Origin: Aspidiotus rigidus
Taxonomy: Eukaryota > Arthropoda > Insecta > Hemiptera > Diaspididae
NCBI GenBank assembly: GCA_035079385.1
Contig: JAVHKY010000015.1
Location: 2,108,001-2,172,000 of the forward strand
Direction of reading: 5' to 3'
Length of the DNA stretch: 64,000 bases
Positions 10,259 to 20,111 of this stretch are shown here, piece after piece; position 1 is the stretch's first letter; the number at the start of each line of letters is the position of its first letter. The notes beneath the pieces were generated by a model. It was given only the letters and a program-made list of their open reading frames with translations, ran no database searches and had not been told where the DNA came from. Made by a program: the position numbers and the translations under genes.

Positions 10259-12018
10259 CTCTCCGAAAAAAATTAACCAAAACAATAGTCGCTCTTTACG
10301 AGTTCACCGCAGAATTCTCGGGAATAGTGAGTGTTGTTCATGCAGTTCTACTCTCGTGACACCCGAGTCGAAGAGATTTTTTTGAAAAAATGAAGGAATT
10401 TAAATTACTTTCGGCGGTATTTGAACGGGTTCTTGTAATTAGTTTTTCGCTGTCGAATTTTAAGTACGCGCGCTTATTTGTATTTCGTTATTTCTGACGT
10501 GGTTGGGAGAACTTTAATTATGTATTTTTCGTGCTCACTTTCCAGTTAATGACTCGTATATGCAATGAAAATCTTGGAACGTGGCTCGATACTTGGACCA
10601 CTTCAAAGTGCTTTTCGTTTGCCATCAGTGAGTATCTTGAAATTCGATCATTGGGATGAGTTGCAAAAACAAGACACTAACTGAAAGAAGAACAGAGAAA
10701 AACTAAAGTATCTTGATGCGAACGTAGAACTTGTGAATAGTTTCAGACTGGTTAGGATCTGTGAGAAGATTGAAACATCGAACATTCAAACATGAGACGA
10801 GCTTTTATAGCATCACCTACAATCTGCTTTCAACTCGTATGAAGTGAGAGTATGGAGGCGAGGTTAGAAATTTGATCAATCGACAGTCACTACATGAGTC
10901 TTTATGTTTATCAGAGGGCCAGTTTTGACAGGGATTATTTGGGGGAAACGTCCGCCTTTCCGGAAAATTGTGTAATCCCGAGAGAATCGAGGAAAGAGAC
11001 AGAAACGATTTCTACCATCCAATTATAAGTATAAAGTTTAAGAAATCTTGTACAGTCAAGCTTTAGGTGTATGCCACAAACCATCGTATCTGTTGATCAC
11101 TGCTGAATCAAGATAAAATTTGCAATTACGAGTGAGAAAAATCTAGAATTTTAAAAATAAATTATGGAAAAAAAAAATGATGGGCGAATGAAACTGCTGT
11201 AGGAACGAATTTCTATCTTCGAGTAATAAATTGAAAAATGAGTCTCATAGGGGGCGAAAAGAATACGACTGACTCGTCGGAAATGAGTTGAAAATATGTG
11301 AAAGCAAAAAGCAATAAAATTTACGATTTTTTTGTTACAATTTACGAATGAATGAAAAGTTTCGTGATGTAAAAAAATGCATAGGTTGAAGTCATCATTC
11401 TATTTTATTATTATTGATGCACAGGACCATGAACTGAGAAATTAATAACCTTCAGAATGTTAATGACTCAAAAATGAATTTAAGACGCAAACTGATGAAG
11501 GGCAAAGAAATTGATTAGAGTAATTTCGAGGTTCAAAATACTTTTCCTTAACCCTTAAGTCTGTTTTCCGTCTACTCTTAACATTCCGCAATGTTTTTTT
11601 TCTCCGTTAAAATTAAGCTATAATCAAAAATTTTAATTTCCTCTCTCCGAAATCAAGGAAATTTTAATATCTGAATTTATAAATTCTGATAGAATTTTAA
11701 TAATTTTCAATTTATCTTGTAAAACGATTTCTGAAAATTCATAAAAGAGAGCGTCAAGATTGTGGGACTAATTCTTATTAATGAACTTCGTATAAGCCTT
11801 ATGGGGTATTGCATTATGGAAGAGACAGAATATACTTTTACATTGACGCTCACCTCTGCGACTGCTTCTTTCCAGATTCAAATTCTAAAGGAAAGTGTGT
11901 TTCTTGTTGTTTCCTGATACAATATTTTTTGCACCAACAGAGGGAATATACGAGTACTCGAGATGCCATGTCTCATATTTCCTGATTACTTCACTGGTGG
12001 AAGCTCTAACCACACTTC
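10259..12018. other. no recognisable gene
   Basis: AT-rich, apparently single-copy DNA with no long open frame and no repeat I could match elsewhere in the window. Confidence 0.6.
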
Positions 12019-12280
12019 AAGTTTTTTTAAATTTTATTTAACGAGCTTTGAAACTATGAGGTTATTTGCTCGACGGTAAGACATAGAATGAGGATACATG
12101 GAAGATAAATAGGTAGAAATTAATTAGGAGAGGAATTATTGTGGACGGCTAGGATGTTTAGATGTTGATGTAAAAGTCAGTTGATTGTAAGTATTTTAGG
12201 GTACCACAAATGGTTTCATGGTCGTTTTTGAATGTCTGAGTGAGGGAGAAAGGTGTGTTGGTGAAAGAACAAAGAAGTAG
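12019..12280 (-). pseudogene. 3' end fragment of an I-like LINE
   Basis: Read on the minus strand it follows the 3' end of the 31.8-33.5 kb LINE: GTAAAAGTCAGTTGATTGTA, CATGGTCGTTTTTGAATG, TGAGTGAGGGAGAAAGG versus 32,030-32,105 there. The 3' UTR ends at AACGAGC next to AAATTTTATTT, in the position of the poly(A) tail. Only the last codons and the UTR are present. Confidence 0.65.
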
Positions 12281-12599
12281 GAGTAAAGAAGCTAGTTTTA
12301 TTTTTGTTTTATTTATGTTTTAATGAGCATACGTATTTAGGTCTCTGAACAGGAAAGCTTCGATGTACAGGACCAATTAAAATTGTTGAAGCAAATTTAT
12401 TCTTCGAGAAGGAAAGTAGCTGCGAGGGAGGTTTCAGCCGTGTAAAATTGAATACCAATATGCTTAGTGGTCTGTATTATTCCGCAGGACATACGATAAA
12501 AAATTCAATTTGTACGATGTACTGAACAGTGAATATCTCTTAGGGCCTCTTTCCAAACTTGATCTAGCCTTTTTTTTTGTGTGTGTGCACGGAGGGAAA
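12281..12599. other. no recognisable gene
   Basis: AT-rich sequence between the LINE fragment and the GC-rich block. I see nothing to annotate. Confidence 0.5.
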
Positions 12600-13290
12600 A
12601 GGTACTTCACCACTATAACCTAGGTGCTGCATCTTCTCGACCTTCGAGGTAATTTCCCCAGACTTGGCGCCAACTAGACCTCTCTACGGGCGCTCCTATC
12701 AGCCACCTCCCTCTAAGCCGCTGGGCACGGGCCACATGTGGCGCGATACCCCTCAAGCCCACCGGGATTGCAGCCCTAGCAGCACCGTCATTTGACTGAG
12801 TTCCCTCTTGGAGCCGGAATTCAGGCAACTGCTCGCACGTCTGGTCGCACCTTCTGCTTCCCCGCACTGGTCGCACCTTTGCGTGCCATTTGCTCTCATG
12901 AAGTCGCGTGTGCCCTTGTATGCAGTCAGTTTTCGACTTGGCTCGCTTAAGGAGTTCCTACCCGCTCCATTCAGCCTAAATCTCTTGAGTGGGCGGTTCA
13001 GCCCGGTCCCTATCCCACACTCTCTCCCTTCCTACCACCGAGCACGCCCGCCCAGCTTCCTCTTCCCTCCACTTCCTGCGCCGGGGAATGAGGGCCAAGC
13101 AGATTGGGTTACAAAAATACCGGGAACTGACTAACCATTCTTTAATAGATACGTTTGGCCAGCCCCGGACAATGCAAAGTTCCTCCTACTTTTCCCAACT
13201 GCCAAGACTGTCCGTTGCCTTATCATGGAGGCTTGTTGCAACCGACCGCATAGAGCGGCCTTGTGATTTGAAAGCGTATGAGAAATTCCT
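12600..13290. other. GC-rich block of unknown nature
   Basis: About 690 bp is clearly richer in G+C and CpG than its surroundings (for example GGCGCGATACCCCTC and CCACCGGGATTGCAGC). Overlapping open frames exist on both strands (87 residues at 12,613-12,876 minus, 108 at 12,808-13,134 plus), as expected from high GC, and none carries a motif I recognise. It could be an exon or promoter island, an unrecognised transposon part, or recent foreign sequence. Confidence 0.35.
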
Positions 13291-13292
13291 TT

Positions 13293-13495
13293 AATCAGGC
13301 TTGGATTTACGTGTAGGCAGTGTAGGCAGATGTTTAGAGCGGCAAATTTTTCCTTTCTTTCCCTTTTTTTTTTTTTTAGAAAACGCGAGCGAAGCGAGCA
13401 AAAAATTTTTCATCACCAGAGGCGGCACAGTTTTCTGTCTGCCTACCGCGGCTCAACTGATAAATCCACCTCTGCCTTTAATCTTACCTAAACAA
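13293..13495. mobile_element. degenerate MITE with GTAGGCAG/CTGCCTAC ends
   Basis: GGATTTACGTGTAGGCAGTG...TTTAGAGCGGCAAATTTTTCC begins the block and CTGTCTGCCTACCGCGG...GATAAATCCACCTCTGCC ends it, giving imperfect inverted ends around a poly(T) and GCGAGCGAAGCGAGC. It resembles hAT-type MITEs common in insects, from general knowledge. No target duplication is clear. Confidence 0.4.
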
Positions 13496-13589
13496 GATCT
13501 TCTATACCATGTAACCCAACTCAGGTTGACGACGTAATTCTCAAGTCCCGTTCTCAAGTTCTTCTTTATGTATAGGGTGCGCGAGAATG

Positions 13590-13903
13590 CGAGAAAGCCT
13601 GCCTCTTGAACAATGTAATCACATTTGACAGCGAAAAATTATTCGGCCTGGTGATTGGACGAGAGAAGAAGAACAGAACCAACCAATGAGACGGCAAGAT
13701 TCCAGGTAGCCAATAGAAACGCAGCATTTGGGACAAGATTGAACCAATCACAAAGCAGTATGTTTTAACCAATAAGATCGCAATGTCATTTTTTTGTAAG
13801 AATAAGTTTCTAAGAAGTGAACCAATCACAACACAGCATTGTTATAGCCAATAAGATCACAGTGTTATACAATAAAAACTCATGGTTAAGGCCTTGTTCT
13901 CCA
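13590..13903 (+). repeat. Penelope-like family B terminus (pLTR) with CCAAT cluster
   Basis: It is nearly identical to 17,880-18,175. It carries ATTGG at 13,654 and CCAAT at about 13,683, 13,710, 13,743, 13,769, 13,822 and 13,848, spaced about 26-33 bp or twice that, then AATAAAAACTCATGG and TTGTTCTCCA. It is cut at 13,903 by the head of the family A element, so its hammerhead-like end is missing here. In PLEs the terminal repeats carry promoter functions; reading the CCAAT cluster as NF-Y-type promoter boxes is inference. Confidence 0.8.
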
Positions 13904-14012
13904 TTAAACGAATCCGTTCCTCTAAGTTACGGCTATCCATAATAAACGCGAAAAAGAGTCTTTTTCGCGTTTATTATGGATAGCCGTAACTTAGAGGAAT
14001 GGATTCGTTTAA
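13904..14012. repeat. 54-bp perfect-arm palindrome at the head of PLE family A
   Basis: Arms 13,904-13,957 and 13,959-14,012 are reverse complements around one base, with a single mismatch (ATCCGTTCC against GGAATGGAT). The right arm is the element's 5' terminal sequence, GTCTTTTTCGCGTTTATT then ATGGATAGCCG. The left arm is an inverted truncated copy, a structure typical of PLE insertions. Confidence 0.95.
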
Positions 14013-15588
14013 TTGAGAACGCTTCTGCGGCGTATTTACAGTTCCTCTTCCTGAAATTTCGGAAGCAACGCGCTTCGTTTTCCTCTCATATTTGGTTTCT
14101 TCGTCGGTGTTTAGTGTTGCATTTGAGACCTAAGTTCGTTAAATTTCGGTTCTACTCCGATTGTAAGACCACGACCAAGAGGCTGGAAAATTATATGAGA
14201 GAGAAGTGGATAAGAACGGAACTGCGGAGATGGCATGGTAAATATAATATCGCTACGAGATTGAACCTTTTGGTCCATTCGAGACTCTCCAGTATGCTCC
14301 TTCCCCTTGAGTTTGATTACTTTATGCGGGACGTCAATTTAAAGTGTCGGAAGTTTGAGGTGAAGTTGAGGGAGAAGAAAAATAAGAAGTTGCCCTCTCA
14401 AACGAAGGTTAATGGTGATGTGGTTGAAGAAGGGTCGAGTGATGGTGTTGACGTTCATAAATGCCACCCCCCCCCCTCATAAATAATAGTCAGGTAGTGT
14501 TCAATTGTGACGAAACAGCCCTCCTTGAGAGGTTTGAAGTTTAGTTTACCTCCCCTTATGAAAGATGAAACCTTGGCTAACGTTGTTGCGGATCTTGCTG
14601 TTAAGATTGGCCCTGGTTTTAATACCCAGAAGATAGTCCGCAATAACCCCCTCCCCCGCATGAGTAATAAATTGAAAGGAGTGATTCAAGGTTTAAAAAG
14701 GGAGATTTATTCGTCACTAAGGCGAGGAAGGGGAATGCTGTTGTGGTGATGCAGAAATCCGCCTATTCTTCCAAGGTCCACGAGGTCCTCCAGCAGTGTG
14801 GTGCTAAAGAGAGTGAGGATTTCAGCTTCCCGAAGCATGTCAAAGAAGTTAGGAGTGTCATCAACAGGAGTGAGGCTATTATCAAGAGTCCTGCTCTGAA
14901 AAAACCCTCCTTGTTCCTAACCCCACACCACCCCTCCTCTACGGCCTGCCTAAAGTGCATAAGAACGATACCCCGATGCGACCCGTTGTTTCGTTCGTCT
15001 CCTCCCCCACCTACCTCCTTGCCAGATTCATTGACCGATGGTTCAAAAATCGCATTGATTTTGAATCCCCTCATTCGGTTTTGAATTCGGCCTCTTTAAC
15101 TGATGTCCCGAAGGGTGTAAGTCTTCCCCCGGGAACGACCATCTGCTGTTTTGATGTTGTTGGTTTGTTCCCGAATATTCCCAAGGCTGCTACTATCCAG
15201 CGGATGGGTGAGATACTCGTCAGAGCCAACATTCCTCACAATGAGCTTCAGGAATTTTTCGATCTCCTGAATAACTGCTGGTCCCCTAACTACTGTAAAT
15301 TTCAAGGGAGATTTTTCGAGTTCCCTGATGAAGTAGGGATCCCTATTGGATCACCTTTAGGCTCTCTTATCTCCGAAGTTTTCATGTCTAAGTTTGAACT
15401 TGCCTTTTTTTCCTCGAACCAGGTGTTACTTAATCATATTCACTATTGGCACAGGTACGTTGATGACGTTTTATGCACCTGGACTGGTCCCCCAGATCTC
15501 CTTGGTGAGTTTCTGAGGTATCTCAATTCCTGGTACCCTTCCATCAAATTCACTTTGGAAATAGGGGTATTTTCCATTAACTTTTTAA

Positions 15589-16395
15589 CAGGGAACCTGT
15601 TTTATGGGGGGCTATTTGAGAAATCTGCCGTCCGCCGTCCGCCGTGCGCCGTCCGCCGTCCAGCGAAAAACTTAGAAAAATTTCGACCCTCGAGCCATAT
15701 ATGATAGGAGAGGGACTTAGAAAAATTTCGACTCTTAAGCTATATATGATAGGAGGGGGACTTAGAAAAAATTTCGACTCTCGAGCTATAGATGATAGGA
15801 GGGGAACTTGGAAAAATTTCGACTCTCGAGCCATATATGATAGGAGAGGGACTTGGAAAAATTTCGACTCTCGAGCTATAGATGATAGGAGGGGAACTTA
15901 GAAAAATTTCGACTCTCGAGCTATATATGATAGGAGGGGGACTTGGAAAAATTTCGACTCTCGAGCTATATATGATAGAAGAGGGACTTAGAAAAATTTC
16001 GACTCTCGAGCCATATATGATAGAAGGGGGACTTGGAAAAATTTCGACTCTCGAGCTATATATGATAGGAGAGGGACTTAGAAAAATTTCGACTCTCGAG
16101 CCATATATGATAGAAGGGGGACTTAGAAAAATTTCGACTCTCGAGCCATATATGATAGGAGAGGGACTTGGAAAAATTTCGACTCTCGAGCTATATATGA
16201 TAGAAGGGGGACTTAGAAAAATTTCGACTCTCGAGCCATATATGATAGGAGAGGGACTTAGAAAAATTTCGACTCTCGAGCTATATATGATAGAAGGGGG
16301 ACTTGGAAAAATTTCGACTCTCGAGCTATATATGATCTAGGCTTCCTTGAATTTTCAATACCAAATCTCATTCGAATCATAAAACAGGTTCCCTG
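15589..16395 (+). mobile_element. MITE carrying a 45-bp minisatellite, inserted in PLE family A
   Basis: The ends are perfect 18-bp inverted repeats: CAGGGAACCTGTTTTATG at 15,589 and CATAAAACAGGTTCCCTG ending at 16,395. The insertion splits the RT between FSINFL and DLSIS, residues that are adjacent in the 40.7-42.5 kb copy. About 34 further bases (to about 16,429) on the right resemble the conserved outer sequence of other family copies (CCTCGTTTAACTTCG). Flanking TTTT may be the target duplication. There is no coding capacity, so it depends on an unseen transposase. Confidence 0.88.
15625..16336 (+). repeat. GCCGTCC segment and 45-bp minisatellite array, about 15 units
   Basis: A CCGTCCGCCGT short repeat (15,628-15,662) precedes units of AAAAATTTCGACTCTCGAGC, TATATATGATAGGAG, GGGACTT. 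GAAAAATTTC starts at 15,901, 15,946 and 15,991, an exact 45-bp period. Since 45 is a multiple of three, one frame stays open for 152 codons as a 15-residue repeat (RKISTLELYMIGGGL), which I regard as a by-product. Units differ at a few sites (AG or AA in GATAGAA/GATAGGA, C or T in GAGCC/GAGCT). Confidence 0.95.
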
Positions 16396-17433
16396 CGTTC
16401 CTCGTTTAACTTCGTTAAGGAAGCCGTAATTTTGGATTTATCGATCTCTACTGTAGACGGTATCCATGAGTTTGGAATTTACAGGAAAGATACTACGACC
16501 GATGTTTTAGTCCACAGTGATTCGTTCGGTCCTGTTGCTCACAAGATGGCTGAACTTGATAGCCTGATTCACAGACTGACTCGTATTCCGTTGAGTCAAT
16601 CTGCTTTCAAGAAAGAAGTACGCACAATAAAACACCTGGCTAGAGTGAATGGGGTCAATGTCGACGCTGACGTGATGATTCGGAGGAAAGTTACAAGGAG
16701 CATTCTTGACTCCACCACCTCCCTCCGCCGAGACATGATCCGTGATCGCCGGTTGCGTTGGATCAGTCTCCCTTTTCTGGGGAAGTTCTCCCTCCAATTG
16801 GGTCGGGCCCTCCGCTCGTTTGGCTTCAGACCCGCGTTCTACAACCGTACAACAGTTAAGGGGTTGTTTGTGAGACTGAAGGACCCCATACCTATTGATG
16901 AGAGGAGTGGTGTTTATAAGTTGGATTGTGGGGATTGTGGAGGCTTTTATATTGGTCAGACCAGCCGCCAAATGAAAGTTAGAGTAGCTGAGCACCTGAA
17001 GTCTTGGGAGAAGAGACGCTTAGGGGAGTCAGCTTTTGCTGATCGTTTGATAAACAGTGGCCACAGCTTCCGTGAGGGATCCGAAAAGCTCCTCCATAAG
17101 GAAAATTCGTACCGAATGCGCATCGCTCTCGAGTATATAGAGATAATGCGCCATCGCAACACTGACGGTATCACTGTACTCAACTCGTTCATTCCGGAAG
17201 ATGGCCTGATCGAACTGGTCTATGATGTGATTTCTTGTTTAGCCAATCTTAATACCTTGTTCTTCTCCTCCGTTCGTCAGTTGCTTTCATTTCAGGCTTG
17301 AAGATGGTTTATTAACCGAAAGCGCTCGTCGTTTTGTATTTTCTGCGGTTTGCAAGGTTTACTTTCCCTTCGGAGTATTCGTCTTTTTCGCGTTTATTAT
17401 GGATAGCCGTAACTTAGAGGAACGGATTCGTTT

Positions 17434-17727
17434 AAAGGAACCCATGATGGCATAGAGAGAAAGTACTCCGGATCGATACCATATATAGGAAAGTACACAA
17501 ATAAGGTGATAAAGGCGTTCAATGGCTACGATGTAAATGTGGGTATCCAGAATAAACAACCCATGGTGAAGAGAATCAGCAATGACCAGACGGAACAAAA
17601 GGACAAGGAAAGCTTGAGCGGAGTGTACAAGCTCAGTTGTGAACAGTGCGAGGGAATCTACATTGGTAAGACTGGGAGAAAGTTTGAGATCAGGAAAAAG
17701 GAGCACAAAACGTCGAGGGAGAAATAA
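17434..17727 (+). pseudogene. Penelope-like family B C-terminal endonuclease fragment
   Basis: An open frame from about 17,437 to the TAA at 17,725-17,727 encodes SIPYIGKYTNKVIKAFNGYD and ends with the GIY-YIG-type motif SGVYKLSCEQCEGIYIGKTG then RKFEIRKKEH. It is clearly different from family A (GVYKLDCGDCGGFYIGQTSR). It is 5'-truncated at the end of the family A element. A possible frameshift follows, since GKSLSGKHCNEGHHDGRRIF continues after 17,727 in another frame (H-x-H-like end of the nuclease). Its UTR follows at 17,880. Confidence 0.85.
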
Positions 17728-17879
17728 GATGGTAAGTCACTGTCCGGGAAACACTGTAACGAAGGACACCACGATGGACGAAGAATATTTGAAGTCATAC
17801 ATGTAGAGAATTGCACAAAAAGATGAAGACTGTGGGAACAAATGGAGATTGCAAAGCAAAGTGGAAGGAAGCCATTTCT

Positions 17880-18245
17880 TGAACAATGTGATCACATTTG
17901 ACAGCGAAAAATTATTCGACCTGGTGATTGGACGAGAGAAAAAGAACAGAACCAACCAATGAGACGGCAGGATTCCAGGTAGCCAATAGAAACGCAGCAT
18001 TTGGGACAAGATTGAACCAATCACAAAGCAGTATGTTTTAACCAATAAGAGCACAATGTCATATTTTTGTAAGAATAAGTTTCTAAGAAGTGAACCAATC
18101 ACAACACAGCATTGTTAGAGTCAATAAGATCACAGTGTTATACAATAAAAACTCATGGTTAAGGCCTTGTTCTCCAGTTGCGACACAACTGACGATGGGA
18201 TAAAACCCAAAAGTACTCTTGTATACGCAACTAATTAAGTAGATT
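17880..18245 (+). repeat. Penelope-like family B 3' terminus with CCAAT cluster
   Basis: Near-identical to 13,590-13,903, then continues where that copy is cut: TTGTTCTCCAGTTGCGACAC, AACTGACGATGGGATAAAAC, CCAAAAGTACTCTTGTATAC, GCAACTAATTAAGTAG. GTTGC and GCAAC can pair around the TGGG/CCCA hairpin. Six CCAAT/ATTGG boxes remain; a seventh is mutated (GTCAATAAG). Confidence 0.85.
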
Positions 18246-19961
18246 TGTACTATTGGAAAACCCTTTTTCAATAATAATGTAAAACGGAACACTTGAAAAA
18301 CTTTTTCAACTCGACGAATAAATTTGCACGAACAAACGTAAGATAACGATTTTTCCTCATTTGGTCTTAATTCATTGCTAATTCACCTGGACTAGTATAA
18401 TGTCAGCGGCAAAGTTGAGTCGCGTATGCTTATAAAGTATGTGCCGCCCTGGTCACTATCATACGTCACCTCCCTCCTTCTATCTTTCTACAATTTCGTC
18501 GTAACGGAGAAGAAGACGTTACAAGAATAATGCAAATACGATACGCTCTAACGCGAAGACGCAAAATCGTCAAGTTCCAACTTCCCGTGACTGATACACA
18601 CTAACGTGTACATAAAGAGTTATACGAAACAATACTGTCTTCCATATTGCCGCAAAATTCGAGATGAAAAACGGAAAATGCTGTGTGTACAGAAGGCAGT
18701 TGTGCAGCTCAATGACTTTTCACAATTTTCATGCACACTGAGAGTGCTTCTTGCCACAATAACCATATATACACTTTTATGTATGTACGCTATCTCACCT
18801 CAATATTAGACATTCTGGTTCATTACTAATAAAGAAAACCCGAACAGGAAATAAGTTCAAACGACTACTGTCAGTACACGGAATAAATATACGCGTAGAC
18901 CGTTTCACTCACTTCGTTATACGAGAAAATTCAACGATTTTAGACCGACACATGATACCACCAATCGACTTTATTCGTATCAGGATTTCATGAAAAAAAA
19001 AAAAAAAAGATAGAGAGAAAGAATGACGACGAGAACGACACGACCGTGCGAGAATGACAAATACGGTACGCCGAGAGAGACGGAATGAGAAAAGGTAAAT
19101 GAGAAACACATCAGAAGTCAAGGACGTAAAATTCGAGTTAGCATTCTAGCAATACTTTTTAAATCGTGTACGAGAATTATTCGATAGTTAATATTATTCA
19201 GTGTCGCGCGCGCTCGCGCCAACACACTCAACTCGACCCCTACTCGCGGAATGAAAAATGATCCACACAATTCTGAAGTTGTTCACTATCGCACGTGATC
19301 GAAAACGCGAAAAACCACCACTTTGAAACCTCATATAATAACCCTTGAAGAAAATCTGCCACCATCCAGAGACTGGAAGATCGTTCAGCTGGAATGAAGC
19401 GGTGATCATTTTGAGATCACGGTCAACTTATATGTACGCAACATTCACCAAAAACTGACATTATGTTTACGTTTAGCGTGCACCTTGATTACCGGATAGT
19501 TTAGAGGCATTGAAAACAGTCAATATTTTACACGTTCATGGGAATGGGTCGACTCCGAGCCCATACCTAATCATTAAGCGGCTAGAACATCTTCTGGCGT
19601 ATTAATGTTATTCCGAATTCTCGATTTCCCTTTTCCGAACTGTCTTCAACTGGCGAACACATCGTCGTATTGGTTGATTATAACCAACGTTTAAATAATT
19701 ACTATTAGACCGCAAACTATACGTGCGCAATTCGTCAAATCGCATAATTATGGAGATAACCGAGAATGAAGAATGAAAAGAAAAAAAAAATCGTAAGCTC
19801 GCATTTACATTTCATAAATTTCGGAACGCTGCAATGATAAGATAAAAAACGCGTGTACCGTAAAATGTAAGCGCGATGATGAATAGGATTTGGCAAAATT
19901 ACTCTAAATTCTATCGTGAATCTTAAATTTTACTATTGAAACCTGAAAAGCCATAATACGA
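18246..19961. other. no recognisable gene; CpG-rich patch at 19,195-19,330
   Basis: Apparently single-copy sequence. GTGTCGCGCGCGCTCGCGCC (19,200-19,220) and following CpGs stand out and could mark a promoter or first exon, but I see no coding motif. A poly(A) tract lies at about 18,993-19,007. Confidence 0.5.
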
Positions 19962-20111
19962 GATTTGCGCGACTGGGATGTTAAAAGTGTTTTGACGACT
20001 GGTACGTAGTCAGGAAGATGTGTAGAACAAATTAAGCTTGGGTGCCATTTAGACTAACTCCTCAAACTCAAAGTATCCCCCCCACCATTCTTAGAATTAT
20101 GTGCATCTTCT
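19962..20111 (+). repeat. extra direct copy of the 20.2-20.33 kb arm segment
   Basis: ATGTTAAAAGTGTTTTGACG, ACTGGTACGTAGTCAGGAAG and TTAGAATTATGTGCATCTTC match 20,205-20,325 in the same orientation, about 230 bp away. It precedes the outer end of the long inverted repeat, so the left arm has a partial tandem duplication. Confidence 0.85.

Larger units (their letters stand above)
13976..17301 (+). pseudogene. PLE family A reverse transcriptase / GIY-YIG endonuclease
   Basis: Segments in order: N-terminal part from MDSRNLEEW (13,976-14,482, frame lost near a poly-C), 14,507-14,749, 14,743-about 14,920, then 14,955-15,588 and, after the MITE, 16,430-17,301 (TAA-like end at 17,299). RT motifs: NDTPMRPVVSFVSSP, CCFDVVGLFPNIP (motif A), EVGIPIGSPLGSLISEVF (motif B), HRYVDDVLCTW (catalytic motif C). 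Downstream come the linker (FRPAFYNRTTVKGLFVRLKD) and the GIY-YIG-type endonuclease, GVYKLDCGDCGGFYIGQTSR then RVAEHLKSW. The element would cut DNA and prime reverse transcription. At least three frameshifts and the insertion make it a pseudogene. Confidence 0.92.
13904..17434 (+). mobile_element. Penelope-like element family A, copy 1 (nearly complete)
   Basis: The element starts with the palindromic head and ends with a direct repeat of it: 17,381-17,434 repeats 13,958-14,011 (GTCTTTTTCGCG through GGATTCGTTTA). Terminal repeats plus an RT followed by a GIY-YIG endonuclease define the Penelope group. The terminal repeat includes the ORF start ATGGATAGCCG, so the first dozen codons are present at both ends. 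It lies beside family B sequence on both sides. It is dead: the ORF has several frameshifts and a MITE at 15,589-16,395. Confidence 0.92.

Noticed and set aside
12613..13294. Several 80-110 residue ORFs in the GC-rich block
   Set aside because: High GC depletes stop codons; the frames overlap on both strands and show no motif, so no CDS was called.
14955..15704. Treating the 249-residue RT ORF ending in AVRRPAKNLEKF as a complete gene
   Set aside because: The last residues come from the inserted MITE; the RT is truncated there.
15882..16340. 152-residue repetitive ORF
   Set aside because: It is simply the 45-bp minisatellite read in frame; the array lies in a non-coding MITE and the same repeats on the other strand are open too.
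16507..16995. 162-residue minus-strand ORF, and its counterparts at 40,983 and 42,607
   Set aside because: All are antisense shadows of the conserved PLE linker and nuclease region.
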